Assembly: GCF_013140855.1 (NCBI RefSeq) | Contig: NZ_JABBPG010000001.1 | Span: 744,001 to 808,000, forward strand | Length of the DNA stretch: 64,000 bases | From: Pseudoalteromonas caenipelagi | GTDB taxonomy: Bacteria > Pseudomonadota > Gammaproteobacteria > Enterobacterales > Alteromonadaceae | Direction: 5' to 3' | Shown: positions 26,321 to 37,118 of the stretch, piece after piece | Position numbering within the stretch: the stretch's first letter is position 1 | Layout: every line of letters starts with the position of its first letter | Notes under the pieces: model-generated | Seen by the model: only the letters and a program-made list of their open reading frames with translations | The model's database searches: none | Told to the model about the DNA's origin: nothing | Program-made: the position numbers and the translations under genes

Positions 26321-28960
26321 TTACTTTTTCTTTTTCGATGCTTTGCTTTCTTCGACCCATTTACCGTTTTCAAAGGTGGCCTTCCAGCCAGTTGCCTTCC
26401 CATCAACCTCAGTCATCACATACTGAGTTTTGGTCTTTCTCGAATAGCGCACGACAGCTAAATTGCCGTCTTCGTCTTTCTCTGGTGCGTCGGCTAGATA
26501 ATAGAACTTCGGAGATATTCTATCTCTGAAGCGCTTCAGTTCAGCAACCTTTGGAGCACGTGTTTCACGAGATTTCGGGAATGTATGTGCTGCTAAGAAA
26601 ATTCCAGATGCTCCATCGCGTAGTACAAAGTATGCATCTGACTTTTCACACTCTAATTCAGGCAAGTGTACTGGATCTTCTTTTGGTGGCGCAGGTTCAC
26701 CATTTTTAAGCAGTTTACGTGTGTTTTTACACTCAGCGTTACTGCATCCAAAGTATTTACCAAAGCGACCAGATTTAAGCTCCATATCTGAGCCACATTT
26801 ATCACATTCGATAATAGGTCCGTCATAGCCTTTGAGTTTAAACGTACCTTTTTCAACGATATAGCCCTTACATGCAGGGTTGTTACCGCAAACATGTAGC
26901 TTGCGCGTTTCATCTATAAGATATGAATCCATCGCCGTTTCACACAACGGACAACGCTTCATTTGCATCAAGGTTTCGGTTTCAACATCTTCAACGTCTG
27001 CGGCAATCGCTTCATCACCAGAGACCAAGTTCATCGTGGTTGTACAACGCTCTTTTGGTGGTAAGTTGTAACCTGTACAACCTAAGAACACCCCCGTTGA
27101 CGCAGTACGAATACCCATTTTTCGACTACACGTTGGGCAGTCTATGTCGGTTTCGACCATCACATTTTGGCGCATGCCGCCATGCTCTTCGTCTCCAGAC
27201 GCCTTTTCTAGCTGTTTAGAGAAGTTATCGTAAAACTTGTCAAGAACTTGAGTCCAAACACGCTCACCTTCTGCGATGTCATCTAAGCGGTCTTCCATTT
27301 TTGCCGTGAAGTCGAAGTTCATTAAATCATTGAAATTTTCAACTAAGCGATCGGTAACGATTTCACCCATTTTTTCGGCAAAAAAGCGACGATTTTCAAC
27401 GCGAACATAACCTCTATCTTGAATCGTTGAAATGATTGATGCATAAGTTGAAGGACGACCAATGCCACGCTTTTCTAGCTCTTTTACCAAGCTCGCTTCG
27501 CTAAAGCGTGCTGGTGGCTTAGTGAAATGTTGCTTCGGATCAAGTGCAACTAAATCAATAACATCACCCACAGCAACCGCTGGTAGCGATTGATCTTCTT
27601 CGTTTTTCTTACGAACTGACGGCTGTACTTTAGTCCAACCATCAAAGCGCATAACGCGCCCTTTCGCCTTTAGTGTATAGTCGTCAGCACCCACAGTTAA
27701 TGTGGTTAAGTCATACTCAGCAGGTGTCATTTGACACGCAACAAATTGACGCCAGATGAGCTCGTAGAGCTTTTTAGCATCTGCATCTACGCCTTCAACA
27801 TGACCAGATAACACATTCACATCAGATGGACGGATAGCTTCGTGCGCTTCTTGGGCGTTTTCTTTTGCGCTGTATTTAATAGGGTTTGCTGGTAAGTACT
27901 TATCGCCAAACTGTTCGGTGATATACTCTCGACACATAGCAACCGCATCATTGGACAAGTTGGTCGAGTCAGTACGCATATAAGTAATGTAACCCGCTTC
28001 ATACAAACGCTGTGCAAGCATCATGGTTTTTTTAACACCATATCCTAAGCGTGTACTTGCCGCTTGCTGCATCGTTGAAGTAATAAATGGTGCACTTGGC
28101 TTGCTCTTGCTCGGTTTTTCTTCAACCTTAACAACTTTATAGTCACAGTTTTCAAGCACTTTGACCGCAGTCATAGCTTGCTCTTCGGTAACTGGTTTAA
28201 ATGCGCTACCTTGATATTTTGTGACTTCTAAACGGATTGGCTGTTTTTTAGCGGTTACATCAGCATGAATATCCCAAAACTCTTCTGGAATAAAAGCCTT
28301 GATTTCCCTTTCACGTTCAACAAGCAAGCGCACAGCAACAGACTGAACGCGCCCTGCAGATAAGCCGCGAGCTACTTTTTGCCAAAGTAGCGGAGAGACC
28401 ATAAAACCAACAACTCGGTCTAAGAAACGCCGCGCCTGTTGTGCATACACCATATCTGTATTCAGTTGCCCAGGTGTTTCAAAAGCTTGTTGAATGGCGT
28501 TTTTAGTGATTTCGTTAAAGACTACGCGCTTATACTTTTGCTCATCGCCACCTATGATCTGCTCTAGGTGCCATGCAATCGCTTCCCCCTCTCTATCCAA
28601 ATCGGTTGCGAGATAGATGTGGTCAGCGTTTTCAGCAAGTTTTTTTAGCTCTTGTACTACTTTTTCTTTACCTGGTAGTACTTCGTAATGAGGTTCCCAG
28701 CCTTTCTCTGGATCGATCCCCATACGCGCAACTAAGTTAGCGTAATCTTTATTCTTTTTGTATATGGCTTTTTCTTCAGGCGACATTTTTCTAACTTCAG
28801 CTGGCGTTTTTGTTGCCAAGCCTTTCGTTTTTCCTGCACCAGAAGTAGGTAAGTCACGCACATGTCCAACACTGGACTTGACGATAAAATCCTTACCTAA
28901 ATATTTGTTAATTGTTTTTGCCTTAGCGGGAGACTCTACAATTACTAGCGATTTGCCCAT
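26321..28960 (-). CDS. topA: DNA topoisomerase I
   Basis: TopA relaxes negative supercoils. The 879-residue type IA enzyme has the Toprim domain ([28 protein letters not shown] near 118-132), the catalytic Tyr in [15 protein letters not shown] near 330, and [12 protein letters not shown]. At about 605-755 it has three Cys4 zinc ribbons ([27 protein letters not shown]). A Lys-rich tail ends SKKKK. Length and layout match E. coli TopA. Confidence 0.97.
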   Translation of the reverse strand: MGKSLVIVESPAKAKTINKYLGKDFIVKSSVGHVRDLPTSGAGKTKGLATKTPAEVRKMSPEEKAIYKKNKDYANLVARMGIDPEKGWEPHYEVLPGKEKVVQELKKLAENADHIYLATDLDREGEAIAWHLEQIIGGDEQKYKRVVFNEITKNAIQQAFETPGQLNTDMVYAQQARRFLDRVVGFMVSPLLWQKVARGLSAGRVQSVAVRLLVEREREIKAFIPEEFWDIHADVTAKKQPIRLEVTKYQGSAFKPVTEEQAMTAVKVLENCDYKVVKVEEKPSKSKPSAPFITSTMQQAASTRLGYGVKKTMMLAQRLYEAGYITYMRTDSTNLSNDAVAMCREYITEQFGDKYLPANPIKYSAKENAQEAHEAIRPSDVNVLSGHVEGVDADAKKLYELIWRQFVACQMTPAEYDLTTLTVGADDYTLKAKGRVMRFDGWTKVQPSVRKKNEEDQSLPAVAVGDVIDLVALDPKQHFTKPPARFSEASLVKELEKRGIGRPSTYASIISTIQDRGYVRVENRRFFAEKMGEIVTDRLVENFNDLMNFDFTAKMEDRLDDIAEGERVWTQVLDKFYDNFSKQLEKASGDEEHGGMRQNVMVETDIDCPTCSRKMGIRTASTGVFLGCTGYNLPPKERCTTTMNLVSGDEAIAADVEDVETETLMQMKRCPLCETAMDSYLIDETRKLHVCGNNPACKGYIVEKGTFKLKGYDGPIIECDKCGSDMELKSGRFGKYFGCSNAECKNTRKLLKNGEPAPPKEDPVHLPELECEKSDAYFVLRDGASGIFLAAHTFPKSRETRAPKVAELKRFRDRISPKFYYLADAPEKDEDGNLAVVRYSRKTKTQYVMTEVDGKATGWKATFENGKWVEESKASKKKK

Positions 28961-29162
28961 AGCTGCCTATTTTGACCCATCTTGTCTGAGTTTTGCCCGT
29001 CTTGGGCGACTAATATTTATAGGTATATCTACAAACACCTATTGTTACAAGCTTTAAATACAATCTTTTAGCTGTTTAATGATTAATTACACAATTTTTG
29101 TTGCTATTTTAAACAAAAAGTACAAAGCCAAATTTAAGCAGCGCAATATAATGGAAACAATA

Positions 29163-29195
29163 TAAAAATGCCAACCCGAAGGTTGGCATTTTTAT
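29163..29195. terminator. Intrinsic terminator after the Ig-like lipoprotein gene
   Basis: The stem AAAATGCCAACC/GGTTGGCATTTT with a CGAA tetraloop gives runs of A and T on both sides. It is usable on either strand and lies directly after the minus-strand gene. Confidence 0.85.
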
Positions 29196-29205
29196 GTTTC
29201 ATTTA

Positions 29206-32200
29206 TTAGCCTGCATCTTTTATCGGCAGTGTAACTGCCGTTACAACCCCTTTCGGCGTAGTGAATATAAAGGATACAACACCTTCTTCTTTTTGGTTAG
29301 CTTCCAACTCTCGTGAAATAGTAAAATTGATACTTGATGCACTTTTGATATTTAGATTAGGTATTACAACATCAGAAACACCAGTATATAAGCCATTATC
29401 TGCACTAATAGCTATTTCAGTACCTTGTGGTAATGGATTGTTATTTACATCACTGTAAAATAATTCAATGTCTGCTTTTGTGATTGTTTGTACAGTGCTT
29501 GTGCCAAAATTAACTTCAGTTACATCACAGTATAAATCTGACCCTGACGCCTCTATATCAAGCGCTACAACTCCACCTATAATAACATCACTGCAAGAAC
29601 TAGGTACAACCGTGTTATTACCAAGCTGTGCGCCCTTTTTAATCGCAAAACGATAGACGGGCACACTGCCTGACATAATAATTTCTGCACTGTCAAATAC
29701 ATCGATTATTGACTTGGTGCACTGCCCAGAACTTTGCTGTGCGACTGTACAACTTAGTCCGTTGTATTTACCGTCTCTGTCGGTAAAAGCACCATCGCCA
29801 TTGCCATCCCACAGCTTCTCAAAATGACCGGCATTGGTGTTAAGCGGTGAGCATAGGTTAGCTGTGCTATTGGGCAAGCAGTTAGTGCCTTCAAAATTAC
29901 CGTTCTCATTATCGTCTCTAAATGCTTCTGGCACATCATAAACAAGGCTAAATTCGTTGCTATCGAACAGGCCGTTACCGTTAACATCATTGAAGTTTTC
30001 TTCACCATCAGTGATAGCGATTAATGTAGCACGACCTGCCAGTGGCACACCTTCAGGATCGTTGGCCGCATTTAAAATGCCACCAATACAAGGTGCCGCT
30101 TTGGGCTCAGACGGTGCCGATGTGTTTGCTGAGTACAAATCACAATTACGGGTGCTTTCTAAAACTGATGCATTTATTTGATTGTTACCCACATTTAAAA
30201 TTTGTTGGTGTGAAGGGTTAGAGTTGCCCTGTCCGATAAGGAATGACTTTTTAGCTGCGTACAATTTTTTAGGGTTATATGAGTCGACTCTATTGCCCCA
30301 ATAATTTGTTGAACACTCCACCTGATTTGGCTTTTTGCAATCGATAGGACTGCGCGGGTCGCTGGATGGTTTATTGGTTACAAATGGAATAATATTTTGG
30401 CTAACCCAAGTTGCACTACAACGACCATCAGTTGTTTCACACTCAAGCTCTGCATTAAATTGCGTACCATCAACCGTACCCACTGCACCACCTTCGGCGC
30501 TAATGTAAACTTTGGTGCCATCGTGCACAAAGTTGCCGTATCTGTCGGCAACATTCACAGTAATTGGCACTTCTTGATTACTAAAGCTTAGCGTTTCTGT
30601 ATTAAGCGTCTCAACCGATAAAGACATGGTTGAGTTTACAGGCAAGCCACTAGTCACACTTAAACGGCTTGAAACAGACATGATTGCTTCATCTTGTGGC
30701 ACTAAACTGATGGTACCGCTTTGACAGCCAGCAGGCTTATTCTCAACATTACATGCGTCATAGCGCTCCTGCCAGCACGTCACTTCATCATTATTATTAC
30801 TCGGGATTAATTCTGCTGGAATAAAACATGCTTGAACAACAAAACTTGAAGAAACATTACCAGAGCTCACGATTACTTTCGCTTCCCCTTGAGAGTCGGT
30901 GCGCACACTGCTTGGTACTAGCGTTGCGTCACTGTGCTTAGCTCTCAGTCTAAAGTCTATGCGCTGGTTAGCCGCTCCACCACTTAAGCTGTTAATCAGC
31001 TTAAACATCAGCTCAGAAGATTCTTTACGCTGCGGGCCACCTGTGCCTTTTAGCGCTAATAAGCTCTCGGTAGCGTCAACAAATTCAATCGATTGCGGTT
31101 TTGCGGGAGACACAGGAATGATGACCTGCTCAGTGACTGAGTTGCCCCCTTTAGAGATAGTAACCGATACGGTATCCCCTGTTGCGATATCACAGCCAAG
31201 GTTCTTATATGTTGAGTAAGCTATGCCACCCACACTCGTTGCGTTGGCATCAACGCTTGCTTTGTCGCCTTCAGCACACCCAGAAGAAAATGCCACATCT
31301 AATGGTGTTGTAACATAAGCCCCGTTTTGATCCCTAATTTCAACAGTCAATAACGTGGTTTCCCCCGCACCAAGCGCAATATCATTACCTTGCCCATCTT
31401 TATTTAAACCGTTATCAACACTGAGCGATAAATCTTCTGCGCCACTGGTAAAAGCAAAAGTGGCAGAAACTTCATTAAACGTGGCAGTTAACTGACCGGC
31501 GCCGCCTTGAAGAGGAGGACGGTATTTAAACAATGCAAAACCAAAGTTGTCGGTTACGCTCTTTTCACCAGATAAGATTGTGCCAATATCAGCCGCTAAG
31601 TTAACCAACACGCCAGACACGCCTTGACCTGACTTTGTACTCGATGCACCTACTAATACATCTACTTCTTCAATCGCATCTATTTTGTTGGTAGACGTAC
31701 ATTTCATCGCAGCATCTTCCAATGACTCGTTGTCACGATCACTTTCCCAGTTTGCTGGGCAATCAGTCAATACCTTGATCGTTAATTTAGTACTGTCATC
31801 CTCTATATCCGCTTCATCTCCAGATGAGTAAAATACGGTTTTGCTAGTAACGATATCACCTTCGCTTGGTGTATAAGTTGCAATAACCTCACCCCAGCCG
31901 CGACTTTCTCCACTTTCGATGGTAATCGTTGCAACACCGTCGGAGTTTGTTGCCCCGGTGCCCGCCTCTGGGCTTAAACGCCCTGAATGGTTTAACTGAA
32001 ATTCGATCAGCTGACCACTTAATGGCTGATTATCTTGGGTAAGTGTTGCCGTTACGATACCCGCTCGGCCTTGTGCTATTGGGTGTTCTTCATCAAAAGC
32101 TGTACCGTCACTGTCAGCGACTGCAATAGTAAATGTAATATCTCCATTAGTACCAGAAGACGTACCATCACCATTGTTCGTTTTTTCTATCGTTCCACCG

Positions 32201-32262
32201 CCACCACAGGCGGTAAGTAACACACCCAGTACAATTGTGCTAAACCAGCGCATCAAAGGCAT
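29206..32262 (-). CDS. Large lipoprotein with bacterial Ig-like (invasin-type) domains
   Basis: This protein of about 1018 residues has a lipoprotein signal with lipobox LTAC. A Gly/Thr/Asn linker follows, then repeated Big_1-type beta domains (ATLTQDNQPLSGQLIEFQL, VDVLVGASSTKSG, QEVPITVNVADRYGNFV). Near residues 755-840 there are Asp/Asn-rich turns (DVNGNGLFDSNE, DDNENGNFEG, DGNGDGAFTDRDG) like calcium loops. Many paired cysteines fit export. It is probably surface-attached; its binding target is unknown. The ATG at 32262 follows GGGAGAT, and a TTG precedes it. Confidence 0.7.
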   Translation of the reverse strand: MPLMRWFSTIVLGVLLTACGGGGTIEKTNNGDGTSSGTNGDITFTIAVADSDGTAFDEEHPIAQGRAGIVTATLTQDNQPLSGQLIEFQLNHSGRLSPEAGTGATNSDGVATITIESGESRGWGEVIATYTPSEGDIVTSKTVFYSSGDEADIEDDSTKLTIKVLTDCPANWESDRDNESLEDAAMKCTSTNKIDAIEEVDVLVGASSTKSGQGVSGVLVNLAADIGTILSGEKSVTDNFGFALFKYRPPLQGGAGQLTATFNEVSATFAFTSGAEDLSLSVDNGLNKDGQGNDIALGAGETTLLTVEIRDQNGAYVTTPLDVAFSSGCAEGDKASVDANATSVGGIAYSTYKNLGCDIATGDTVSVTISKGGNSVTEQVIIPVSPAKPQSIEFVDATESLLALKGTGGPQRKESSELMFKLINSLSGGAANQRIDFRLRAKHSDATLVPSSVRTDSQGEAKVIVSSGNVSSSFVVQACFIPAELIPSNNNDEVTCWQERYDACNVENKPAGCQSGTISLVPQDEAIMSVSSRLSVTSGLPVNSTMSLSVETLNTETLSFSNQEVPITVNVADRYGNFVHDGTKVYISAEGGAVGTVDGTQFNAELECETTDGRCSATWVSQNIIPFVTNKPSSDPRSPIDCKKPNQVECSTNYWGNRVDSYNPKKLYAAKKSFLIGQGNSNPSHQQILNVGNNQINASVLESTRNCDLYSANTSAPSEPKAAPCIGGILNAANDPEGVPLAGRATLIAITDGEENFNDVNGNGLFDSNEFSLVYDVPEAFRDDNENGNFEGTNCLPNSTANLCSPLNTNAGHFEKLWDGNGDGAFTDRDGKYNGLSCTVAQQSSGQCTKSIIDVFDSAEIIMSGSVPVYRFAIKKGAQLGNNTVVPSSCSDVIIGGVVALDIEASGSDLYCDVTEVNFGTSTVQTITKADIELFYSDVNNNPLPQGTEIAISADNGLYTGVSDVVIPNLNIKSASSINFTISRELEANQKEEGVVSFIFTTPKGVVTAVTLPIKDAG

Positions 32263-32429
32263 CAACCTATCTCCCTAGCATATTTAAAGCTGAATTTTTT
32301 CTCATACTACCTTAGAAACTGCCAAAAAATCACAGTTTTTTCTGATTTCTCACCGATTTTTTTTGCCAAAATCAATCAGCCTGTTAGGCTATGCAGATCG
32401 ATTGACGCAAATCAGTTCAAACTTTAAAT

Positions 32430-33755
32430 ATGCAAAAAAATAATAAGATGAGTTTAACAACTCGAATCATGCTCGGCATGGTATTCGGGATTGTACTTGG
32501 TTTATCACTACAAGCCCTTTTTTCAGGTCAAGCTGAATACTTTATTCCCCTAGGTCTTTTCGACTTCCCAGTTAAGAGCTTTGTAGTTGATGGCTTATTT
32601 CATGTTGGTGGGCAAATATTCATTGCTAGCTTAAAAATGCTTGTTGTTCCCTTGGTTTTCATCTCTTTAGTGTGTGGTACATGTAGCTTAAGCGACCCTA
32701 AAAAGCTGGGCCGTTTGGGAGGCAAGTCAATTGGCCTGTATCTATTGACCACGGCAATTGCAATTACCGTTGCCATTACTTTGGCATTAATCGTTGCCCC
32801 AGGAGAGGGCCAGACTATCCCGACTAATGCAAGCTTCGAAGCGCAGCAAGCACCGACGCTTGCGCAAGTCATTATCAATATGTTCCCAACCAACCCAATC
32901 AATGCAATGGCCGCCGGTAATATGCTACAAGTGATTGTATTTGCTTTGCTGTTTGGGATTGCAATGGCGTTATCTGGGGAGCCTGGCAAGCGCGTTGCAA
33001 AAATGTTTGATGACTTGAATGTCGTTGTATTGAAGTTAGTTACACTGTTAATGAATCTAGCGCCATATGGCGTATTTTGCTTGATGGCTAAATTGTTTAC
33101 CACCATTGAAATGGGGCTGATTGTTAGCTTGGGCAAATATTTCTGTGTGGTATTGGCTGCGCTGTTTATTCATGCACTCGTTAATTACTCCATTATTCTC
33201 AAGATACTTACTGGCTTAAGCCCAATTACCTTCTTACTTAAAATGAAAGATGCCTGTATGTTTGCATTTAGCACCTCAAGCTCAAGTGCCACGATGCCGG
33301 TAACCCTTGAGACTGCGACCAAAAAGCTTGGCGCTCACAACTCTGTCGCTTCTTTCACTGTGCCTCTAGGAGCAACGATTAACATGGACGGCACAGCAAT
33401 CATGCAAGGTGTAGCAACCGTATTCATCGCCCAAGTATTTGCTATTGATTTAAGTATTACTGATTATTTGATGGTGATCTTAACGGCCACATTGGCTTCT
33501 GTCGGTACGGCAGGTGTACCAGGTGTAGGATTAATTATGCTTGCCATGGTTCTTAACCAAGTCGGCCTCCCTGTAGAGGGAATAGCAATTATCATTGGTG
33601 TTGATAGGCTACTAGATATGACACGTACAGCCGTTAACGTAACAGGCGACTGTATGGTTACTTGTATTGTGGCTAAATCTGAAAAAGAGTTCGACTTAGA
33701 CGTATTCAACGACCCAAAGGCTGCCAAAGAGTTAGAAGAAAAAACCTCTTTATAG
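32430..33755 (+). CDS. Dicarboxylate/amino acid:cation symporter (DAACS/GltP type)
   Basis: This 441-residue inner-membrane transporter has eight membrane helices and two re-entrant loops. The first loop carries the serine-rich AFSTSSSSATMPVTLE near 285. The second region has GATINMDGTAIMQGVATVF near 308-326, which holds the cation-binding NMDGT motif. TRTAVNVTGDC near the end binds substrate in homologues. It probably takes up glutamate, aspartate or C4-dicarboxylates with Na+ or H+. Confidence 0.88.
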   Translation: MQKNNKMSLTTRIMLGMVFGIVLGLSLQALFSGQAEYFIPLGLFDFPVKSFVVDGLFHVGGQIFIASLKMLVVPLVFISLVCGTCSLSDPKKLGRLGGKSIGLYLLTTAIAITVAITLALIVAPGEGQTIPTNASFEAQQAPTLAQVIINMFPTNPINAMAAGNMLQVIVFALLFGIAMALSGEPGKRVAKMFDDLNVVVLKLVTLLMNLAPYGVFCLMAKLFTTIEMGLIVSLGKYFCVVLAALFIHALVNYSIILKILTGLSPITFLLKMKDACMFAFSTSSSSATMPVTLETATKKLGAHNSVASFTVPLGATINMDGTAIMQGVATVFIAQVFAIDLSITDYLMVILTATLASVGTAGVPGVGLIMLAMVLNQVGLPVEGIAIIIGVDRLLDMTRTAVNVTGDCMVTCIVAKSEKEFDLDVFNDPKAAKELEEKTSL

Positions 33756-33770
33756 TCGTCTAAAAGCATG

Positions 33771-33803
33771 AAAAAAGCCCGCTATCAATGCGGGCTTTTT
33801 TTG
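33771..33803. terminator. Bidirectional intrinsic terminator
   Basis: AAAAAAGCCCGC-TATCAAT-GCGGGCTTTTTTT lies between the symporter gene and the convergent metC. Confidence 0.9.
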
Positions 33804-33823
33804 TGACTAAATAGATTAAATAT

Positions 33824-34993
33824 TTAGCAGTTTGATTCATAAACAGTTAGCGCTTGATCCAAATCCGCAATTAAATCTTCAACATCTTCCAGCCCTATAT
33901 GTAACCGAATAATAGGACCCTGCTCCCACCCTGTGGTACTGCGTAAACCTGCCATGGTTTTGTTGGCGGTCACTAAACTTTCGTAGCCTCCCCAAGAAAA
34001 GCCCATTTTAAAGTGCTCTAACGCATCTAAAAACGCGTTGATTGCCTTTTGAGTACCTTTGTTCATTACGAACGAAAACAATCCATTGCTACCGCTAAAA
34101 TCGCGTTTGAAGAACTCGTGCCCTGGACACGTTTGTAAAGCTGGATGCCTAACATGGTCAACCAGTGGGTGCTTGCTGAGCCAATCTGCCACTTGCAATG
34201 CTGCTTTTTCGTGCTGTGCTAAACGCACCGCCATAGTACGCAGCCCACGTAACGCCAGATAAGCATCATCTGCAGACGTACATTGCCCCAGTAAATAGGA
34301 GTGCTCACGAAGTGTTGGCCAGTACGTTTCGTTAGCTACAGCAACGCCCATCATCACATCTGAGTGACCTACAATATATTTTGTTGCCGCTTGAATACTG
34401 ATATCTACGCCGTGGTCGAGCGGCTTATAATGCCAGCCATTGCCATAGGTGTTATCTAACATTGTGATTACACCATGGCGTTTAGCAGTTGCCACTAAAC
34501 TTGGTACATCTTGTACTTCCATCGTTATTGAGCCCGGGGACTCTAAAAACAACACTTTGGTATTGTCTTGAATAAGCGCTTCGATACCCGCACCTATCAT
34601 TGGATCATAATATGTTGTAGTAATCCCTAAACCCGCTAAAATTTTGTCACAGAAGTCTCTGGTAGGCTCATAAGCAGTATCAACCATCAATAGATGGTCA
34701 CCCGCTTTTAAAAATGACAAGAGCGATTGGCTAATTGCGGCAGCACCACATGGATAAAGTGCGCAACCTGCACCATTTTCTAACTCCATTATCGCATCTT
34801 GAAGTGCATAATGTGTATTGGTGCCACGGCGCCCGTAAAACAAGGTGCGATTACCACGTTCCTTAATTGCATGATGCAGGTCAGCAACGCTATCAAACAC
34901 GACTGTTGAGGCTCGTTGCACAACAGGGTTAACAACGCCTTGCGTATATTGAGATTTGCGCCCTGCACTTACCAACTTTGTATTTTTCTTCAT
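33824..34993 (-). CDS. metC: Cystathionine beta-lyase
   Basis: MetC splits cystathionine to homocysteine, ammonia and pyruvate with PLP. The 389-residue Cys/Met-metabolism enzyme has the PLP lysine in QAATKYIVGHSDVMMG near 205, YGRRGTNTHYAL near 50 and YPCGAAAIS. The ATG at 34993 has AAGGTAAG just upstream. An earlier ATG at 35014 overlaps nudC. MetB or MegL-type activity cannot be fully excluded, but STTGWEQGPIIRLHIGLED fits MetC. Confidence 0.88.
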   Translation of the reverse strand: MKKNTKLVSAGRKSQYTQGVVNPVVQRASTVVFDSVADLHHAIKERGNRTLFYGRRGTNTHYALQDAIMELENGAGCALYPCGAAAISQSLLSFLKAGDHLLMVDTAYEPTRDFCDKILAGLGITTTYYDPMIGAGIEALIQDNTKVLFLESPGSITMEVQDVPSLVATAKRHGVITMLDNTYGNGWHYKPLDHGVDISIQAATKYIVGHSDVMMGVAVANETYWPTLREHSYLLGQCTSADDAYLALRGLRTMAVRLAQHEKAALQVADWLSKHPLVDHVRHPALQTCPGHEFFKRDFSGSNGLFSFVMNKGTQKAINAFLDALEHFKMGFSWGGYESLVTANKTMAGLRSTTGWEQGPIIRLHIGLEDVEDLIADLDQALTVYESNC

Positions 34994-35003
34994 TTTCTTA
35001 CCT

Positions 35004-35918
35004 TTATTGTGCACGCCAATACTCTACTAAATACCGTGAAATGGAATCTGGCCGAGTAAGCTTATAGCCTGTACCTGAATCGCCCCATTGCCCAAATGTA
35101 TCAAGTTGCTCACGAGAAAACCATTGGGCGTCTTCTAAATCATCTTGATCAATGTTAATGTCTGTCGAGCTTGCGGTGCCCATAAAGCCAAGCATTAACG
35201 ATGATGGGAATGGCCAAGGCTGCGAAGCAATATACTTAACATCAACCACATCTATATCTGCTTCTTCTTTGACTTCCCTTATTACTGCTTGCTCTAACGT
35301 TTCTCCCGGGTCAACAAACCCTGCAAGCGTTGAGTATACACCTTCGGGCCAACTAGCTTGTCGCCCCATAAGACAGCGCTCAATACCATCGTCAAACGTA
35401 TGGGTGATAAGCATAATCACCGCAGGATCGGTGCGAGGAAAGGTCATATGCCGACACTGGTCATTTTGGCAACGCCTTGCATGACCAGCTTCAATACTCT
35501 CATTGGTATAACCACAACGGCCACAAAAACGATGGGTTTTGTGCCAATAGCATAACCCTCTTGCCAGTACCCCAACAGATGCCATTTGGGGGTCAAGCTG
35601 CAAACCTATATGTCGCATATCGACAAACTCGAGCGTTGAGCCTTGCAGCAACGATAAAGTTGCTGTGCTGCTAGAAACATCCAATGCAAAATAGCTGTAT
35701 TGTTGGTCAACGCCCAAAAATACAGCATTGTTTTTATCAAACTCTTGAACTTGCTCTAGCTCTAGTAGATGCAACTCACTGGTCGCAACATTCACCAAAT
35801 TTCTATCTTTATCAATAAGTAGCCAGCGACTGTTGGCATTGATTTGACGTGTTATCCACTGCCGATCTTTGCGTTCATTAGAGGCACGGTTTAAGTGCAT
35901 ATGAGTGTAATGTAACAA
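35004..35918 (-). CDS. nudC: NADH pyrophosphatase / NAD-RNA decapping enzyme NudC
   Basis: NudC hydrolyses NAD(H) and removes NAD caps from RNA. The protein has the zinc ribbon CGRCGYTNE and CQNDQCRH near 137-160. The Nudix box GFVDPGETLEQAVIREVKEEADI is complete, and SQPWPFPSSLM follows as in NudC proteins. The frame opens with TTG at 35918 (304 aa). An ATG at 35900 is the alternative, but neither has a strong ribosome-binding site. metC begins 10 bp after its end. Confidence 0.88.
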   Translation of the reverse strand: MLHYTHMHLNRASNERKDRQWITRQINANSRWLLIDKDRNLVNVATSELHLLELEQVQEFDKNNAVFLGVDQQYSYFALDVSSSTATLSLLQGSTLEFVDMRHIGLQLDPQMASVGVLARGLCYWHKTHRFCGRCGYTNESIEAGHARRCQNDQCRHMTFPRTDPAVIMLITHTFDDGIERCLMGRQASWPEGVYSTLAGFVDPGETLEQAVIREVKEEADIDVVDVKYIASQPWPFPSSLMLGFMGTASSTDINIDQDDLEDAQWFSREQLDTFGQWGDSGTGYKLTRPDSISRYLVEYWRAQ

Positions 35919-36011
35919 AGCCTGATCCCTGTTGAAAATGTTTGCATAAAGCTATCATATAGCAGCACAAAGCTAAACTATTTACGCTGTACCTAATCTC
36001 AAAATACACGC

Positions 36012-36034
36012 AAAAAAAAAGCCCTTTCGGGCTT
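36012..36034 (-). terminator. Intrinsic terminator after nagB
   Basis: On the minus strand AGCCC-GAAA-GGGCT is followed by nine T or nearly so. It lies just downstream of the nagB stop codon. Confidence 0.85.
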
Positions 36035-36056
36035 AAAGCTATAGTGTAACTCCACA

Positions 36057-36860
36057 CTACAGAGAGGCAACAGACGCCAAATAGTCTTGAAGCTTTTGGT
36101 TTTCAGCTTCGATGTGTTGGTAAAACTCAATATTTTTTAACTTACTTGCAGCAAGCAGATCGATAACAATCACTGCATCTTTATGTAACTGTAAGGCCGA
36201 TGCTGGGCAAGATGCCGTTAATGGTCCCTCGACCATCGCTTGAATGGCATCCGCTTTGTTTTCGCCTGTTGCAAGCAAAACCACCTTCTTGGCATCTAAA
36301 ATTGTGCCTATACCCATGGTGATTGATAAATGCGGCTGATACTCACCTTCTTCAAAAAAACGCGCATTATCTTCGATAGTTTCTTTGGTCAGTGTTTTTA
36401 CGCGTGTGCGAGATGTTAAACCTGAAGATGGCTCGTTAAACCCAATATGTCCATTACGACCTATACCCAGTAACTGAATATCCACTCCCCCTGCAGCAGC
36501 CATACGCGCTTCGTAATCTTGGCAGGCGGTAATAGGGTTTTTAGCATCTCCCGGTGGAACATGGGTGTTATCAATGTCTATATCAATATGATTAAACAGC
36601 TGTTCGTTCATAAAGTGGCGATAACTTTGCGGATGCGACCCCTCTAAACCAAGGTATTCATCTAAATTAAATGTTGTAGCGTCTTTAAAACTCAACTCGC
36701 CTTCACGGTTGCGACGAATAAGTTCTTGATATAAAGCCACTGGCGTAGAGCCGGTCGCTAAACCTAATACTGATTCAGCTTTGCGTTGTAGCTGAGTTGA
36801 AAATATGTCTGCGCCATAGGCTGCGACTTCTGCGGCATCATTTAAAATAACAATTTGCAT
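36057..36860 (-). CDS. nagB: Glucosamine-6-phosphate deaminase
   Basis: NagB turns GlcN-6-P into fructose-6-P and ammonia, the last step of GlcNAc use. The 267-residue protein has [16 protein letters not shown] near 31-46, the catalytic Asp in [10 protein letters not shown], and the active-site run [14 protein letters not shown] near 135-148. It is separate from the nagK-nagA-nagX operon but carries its own NagR-like operator 120 bp upstream. Confidence 0.95.
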   Translation of the reverse strand: MQIVILNDAAEVAAYGADIFSTQLQRKAESVLGLATGSTPVALYQELIRRNREGELSFKDATTFNLDEYLGLEGSHPQSYRHFMNEQLFNHIDIDIDNTHVPPGDAKNPITACQDYEARMAAAGGVDIQLLGIGRNGHIGFNEPSSGLTSRTRVKTLTKETIEDNARFFEEGEYQPHLSITMGIGTILDAKKVVLLATGENKADAIQAMVEGPLTASCPASALQLHKDAVIVIDLLAASKLKNIEFYQHIEAENQKLQDYLASVASL

Positions 36861-36979
36861 AGTATAGGCTCAACGTTGAGTACAAAGAAAAATGGGATCT
36901 GAGCCTTACTTCGCGTGCAATCAAAGCAAGGTCAGATCAAACCTAATTGGGATACACTGTATTATTAGGCATTACCATT

Positions 36980-36995
36980 ATGACAACGCTGTCAT
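36980..36995. promoter_or_regulatory. NagR-type operator upstream of nagB
   Basis: ATGACAACGCTGTCAT has arms ATGACA/TGTCAT. It is the exact reverse complement of the site before nagK. NagR of Alteromonadales is a LacI-family repressor with such a palindrome, from memory of that regulon. Its gene is not in the window. Confidence 0.75.
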
Positions 36996-37054
36996 TATTA
37001 TCAGAATAAAATGCTTTGTAAAGTAAAAGTGAAGAAAAATTTCACTATTTTCAC

Positions 37055-37091
37055 TCCAAAAACGACGAAGCCCACGTATTCTGTGGGCTTC
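37055..37091 (-). terminator. Intrinsic terminator after nagX
   Basis: On the minus strand GAAGCCCAC/GTGGGCTTC pairs with a short loop, then GTCGTTTTTGG. It ends the nagK-nagA-nagX operon. Confidence 0.75.
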
Positions 37092-37118
37092 ACTATCTTG
37101 AAATTATTTAAATCGCTT

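Noticed and set aside
32600..33136. A 178-codon minus-strand frame opposite the dicarboxylate symporter.
   Set aside because: It is antisense to a clear transporter gene and has no independent start signal.
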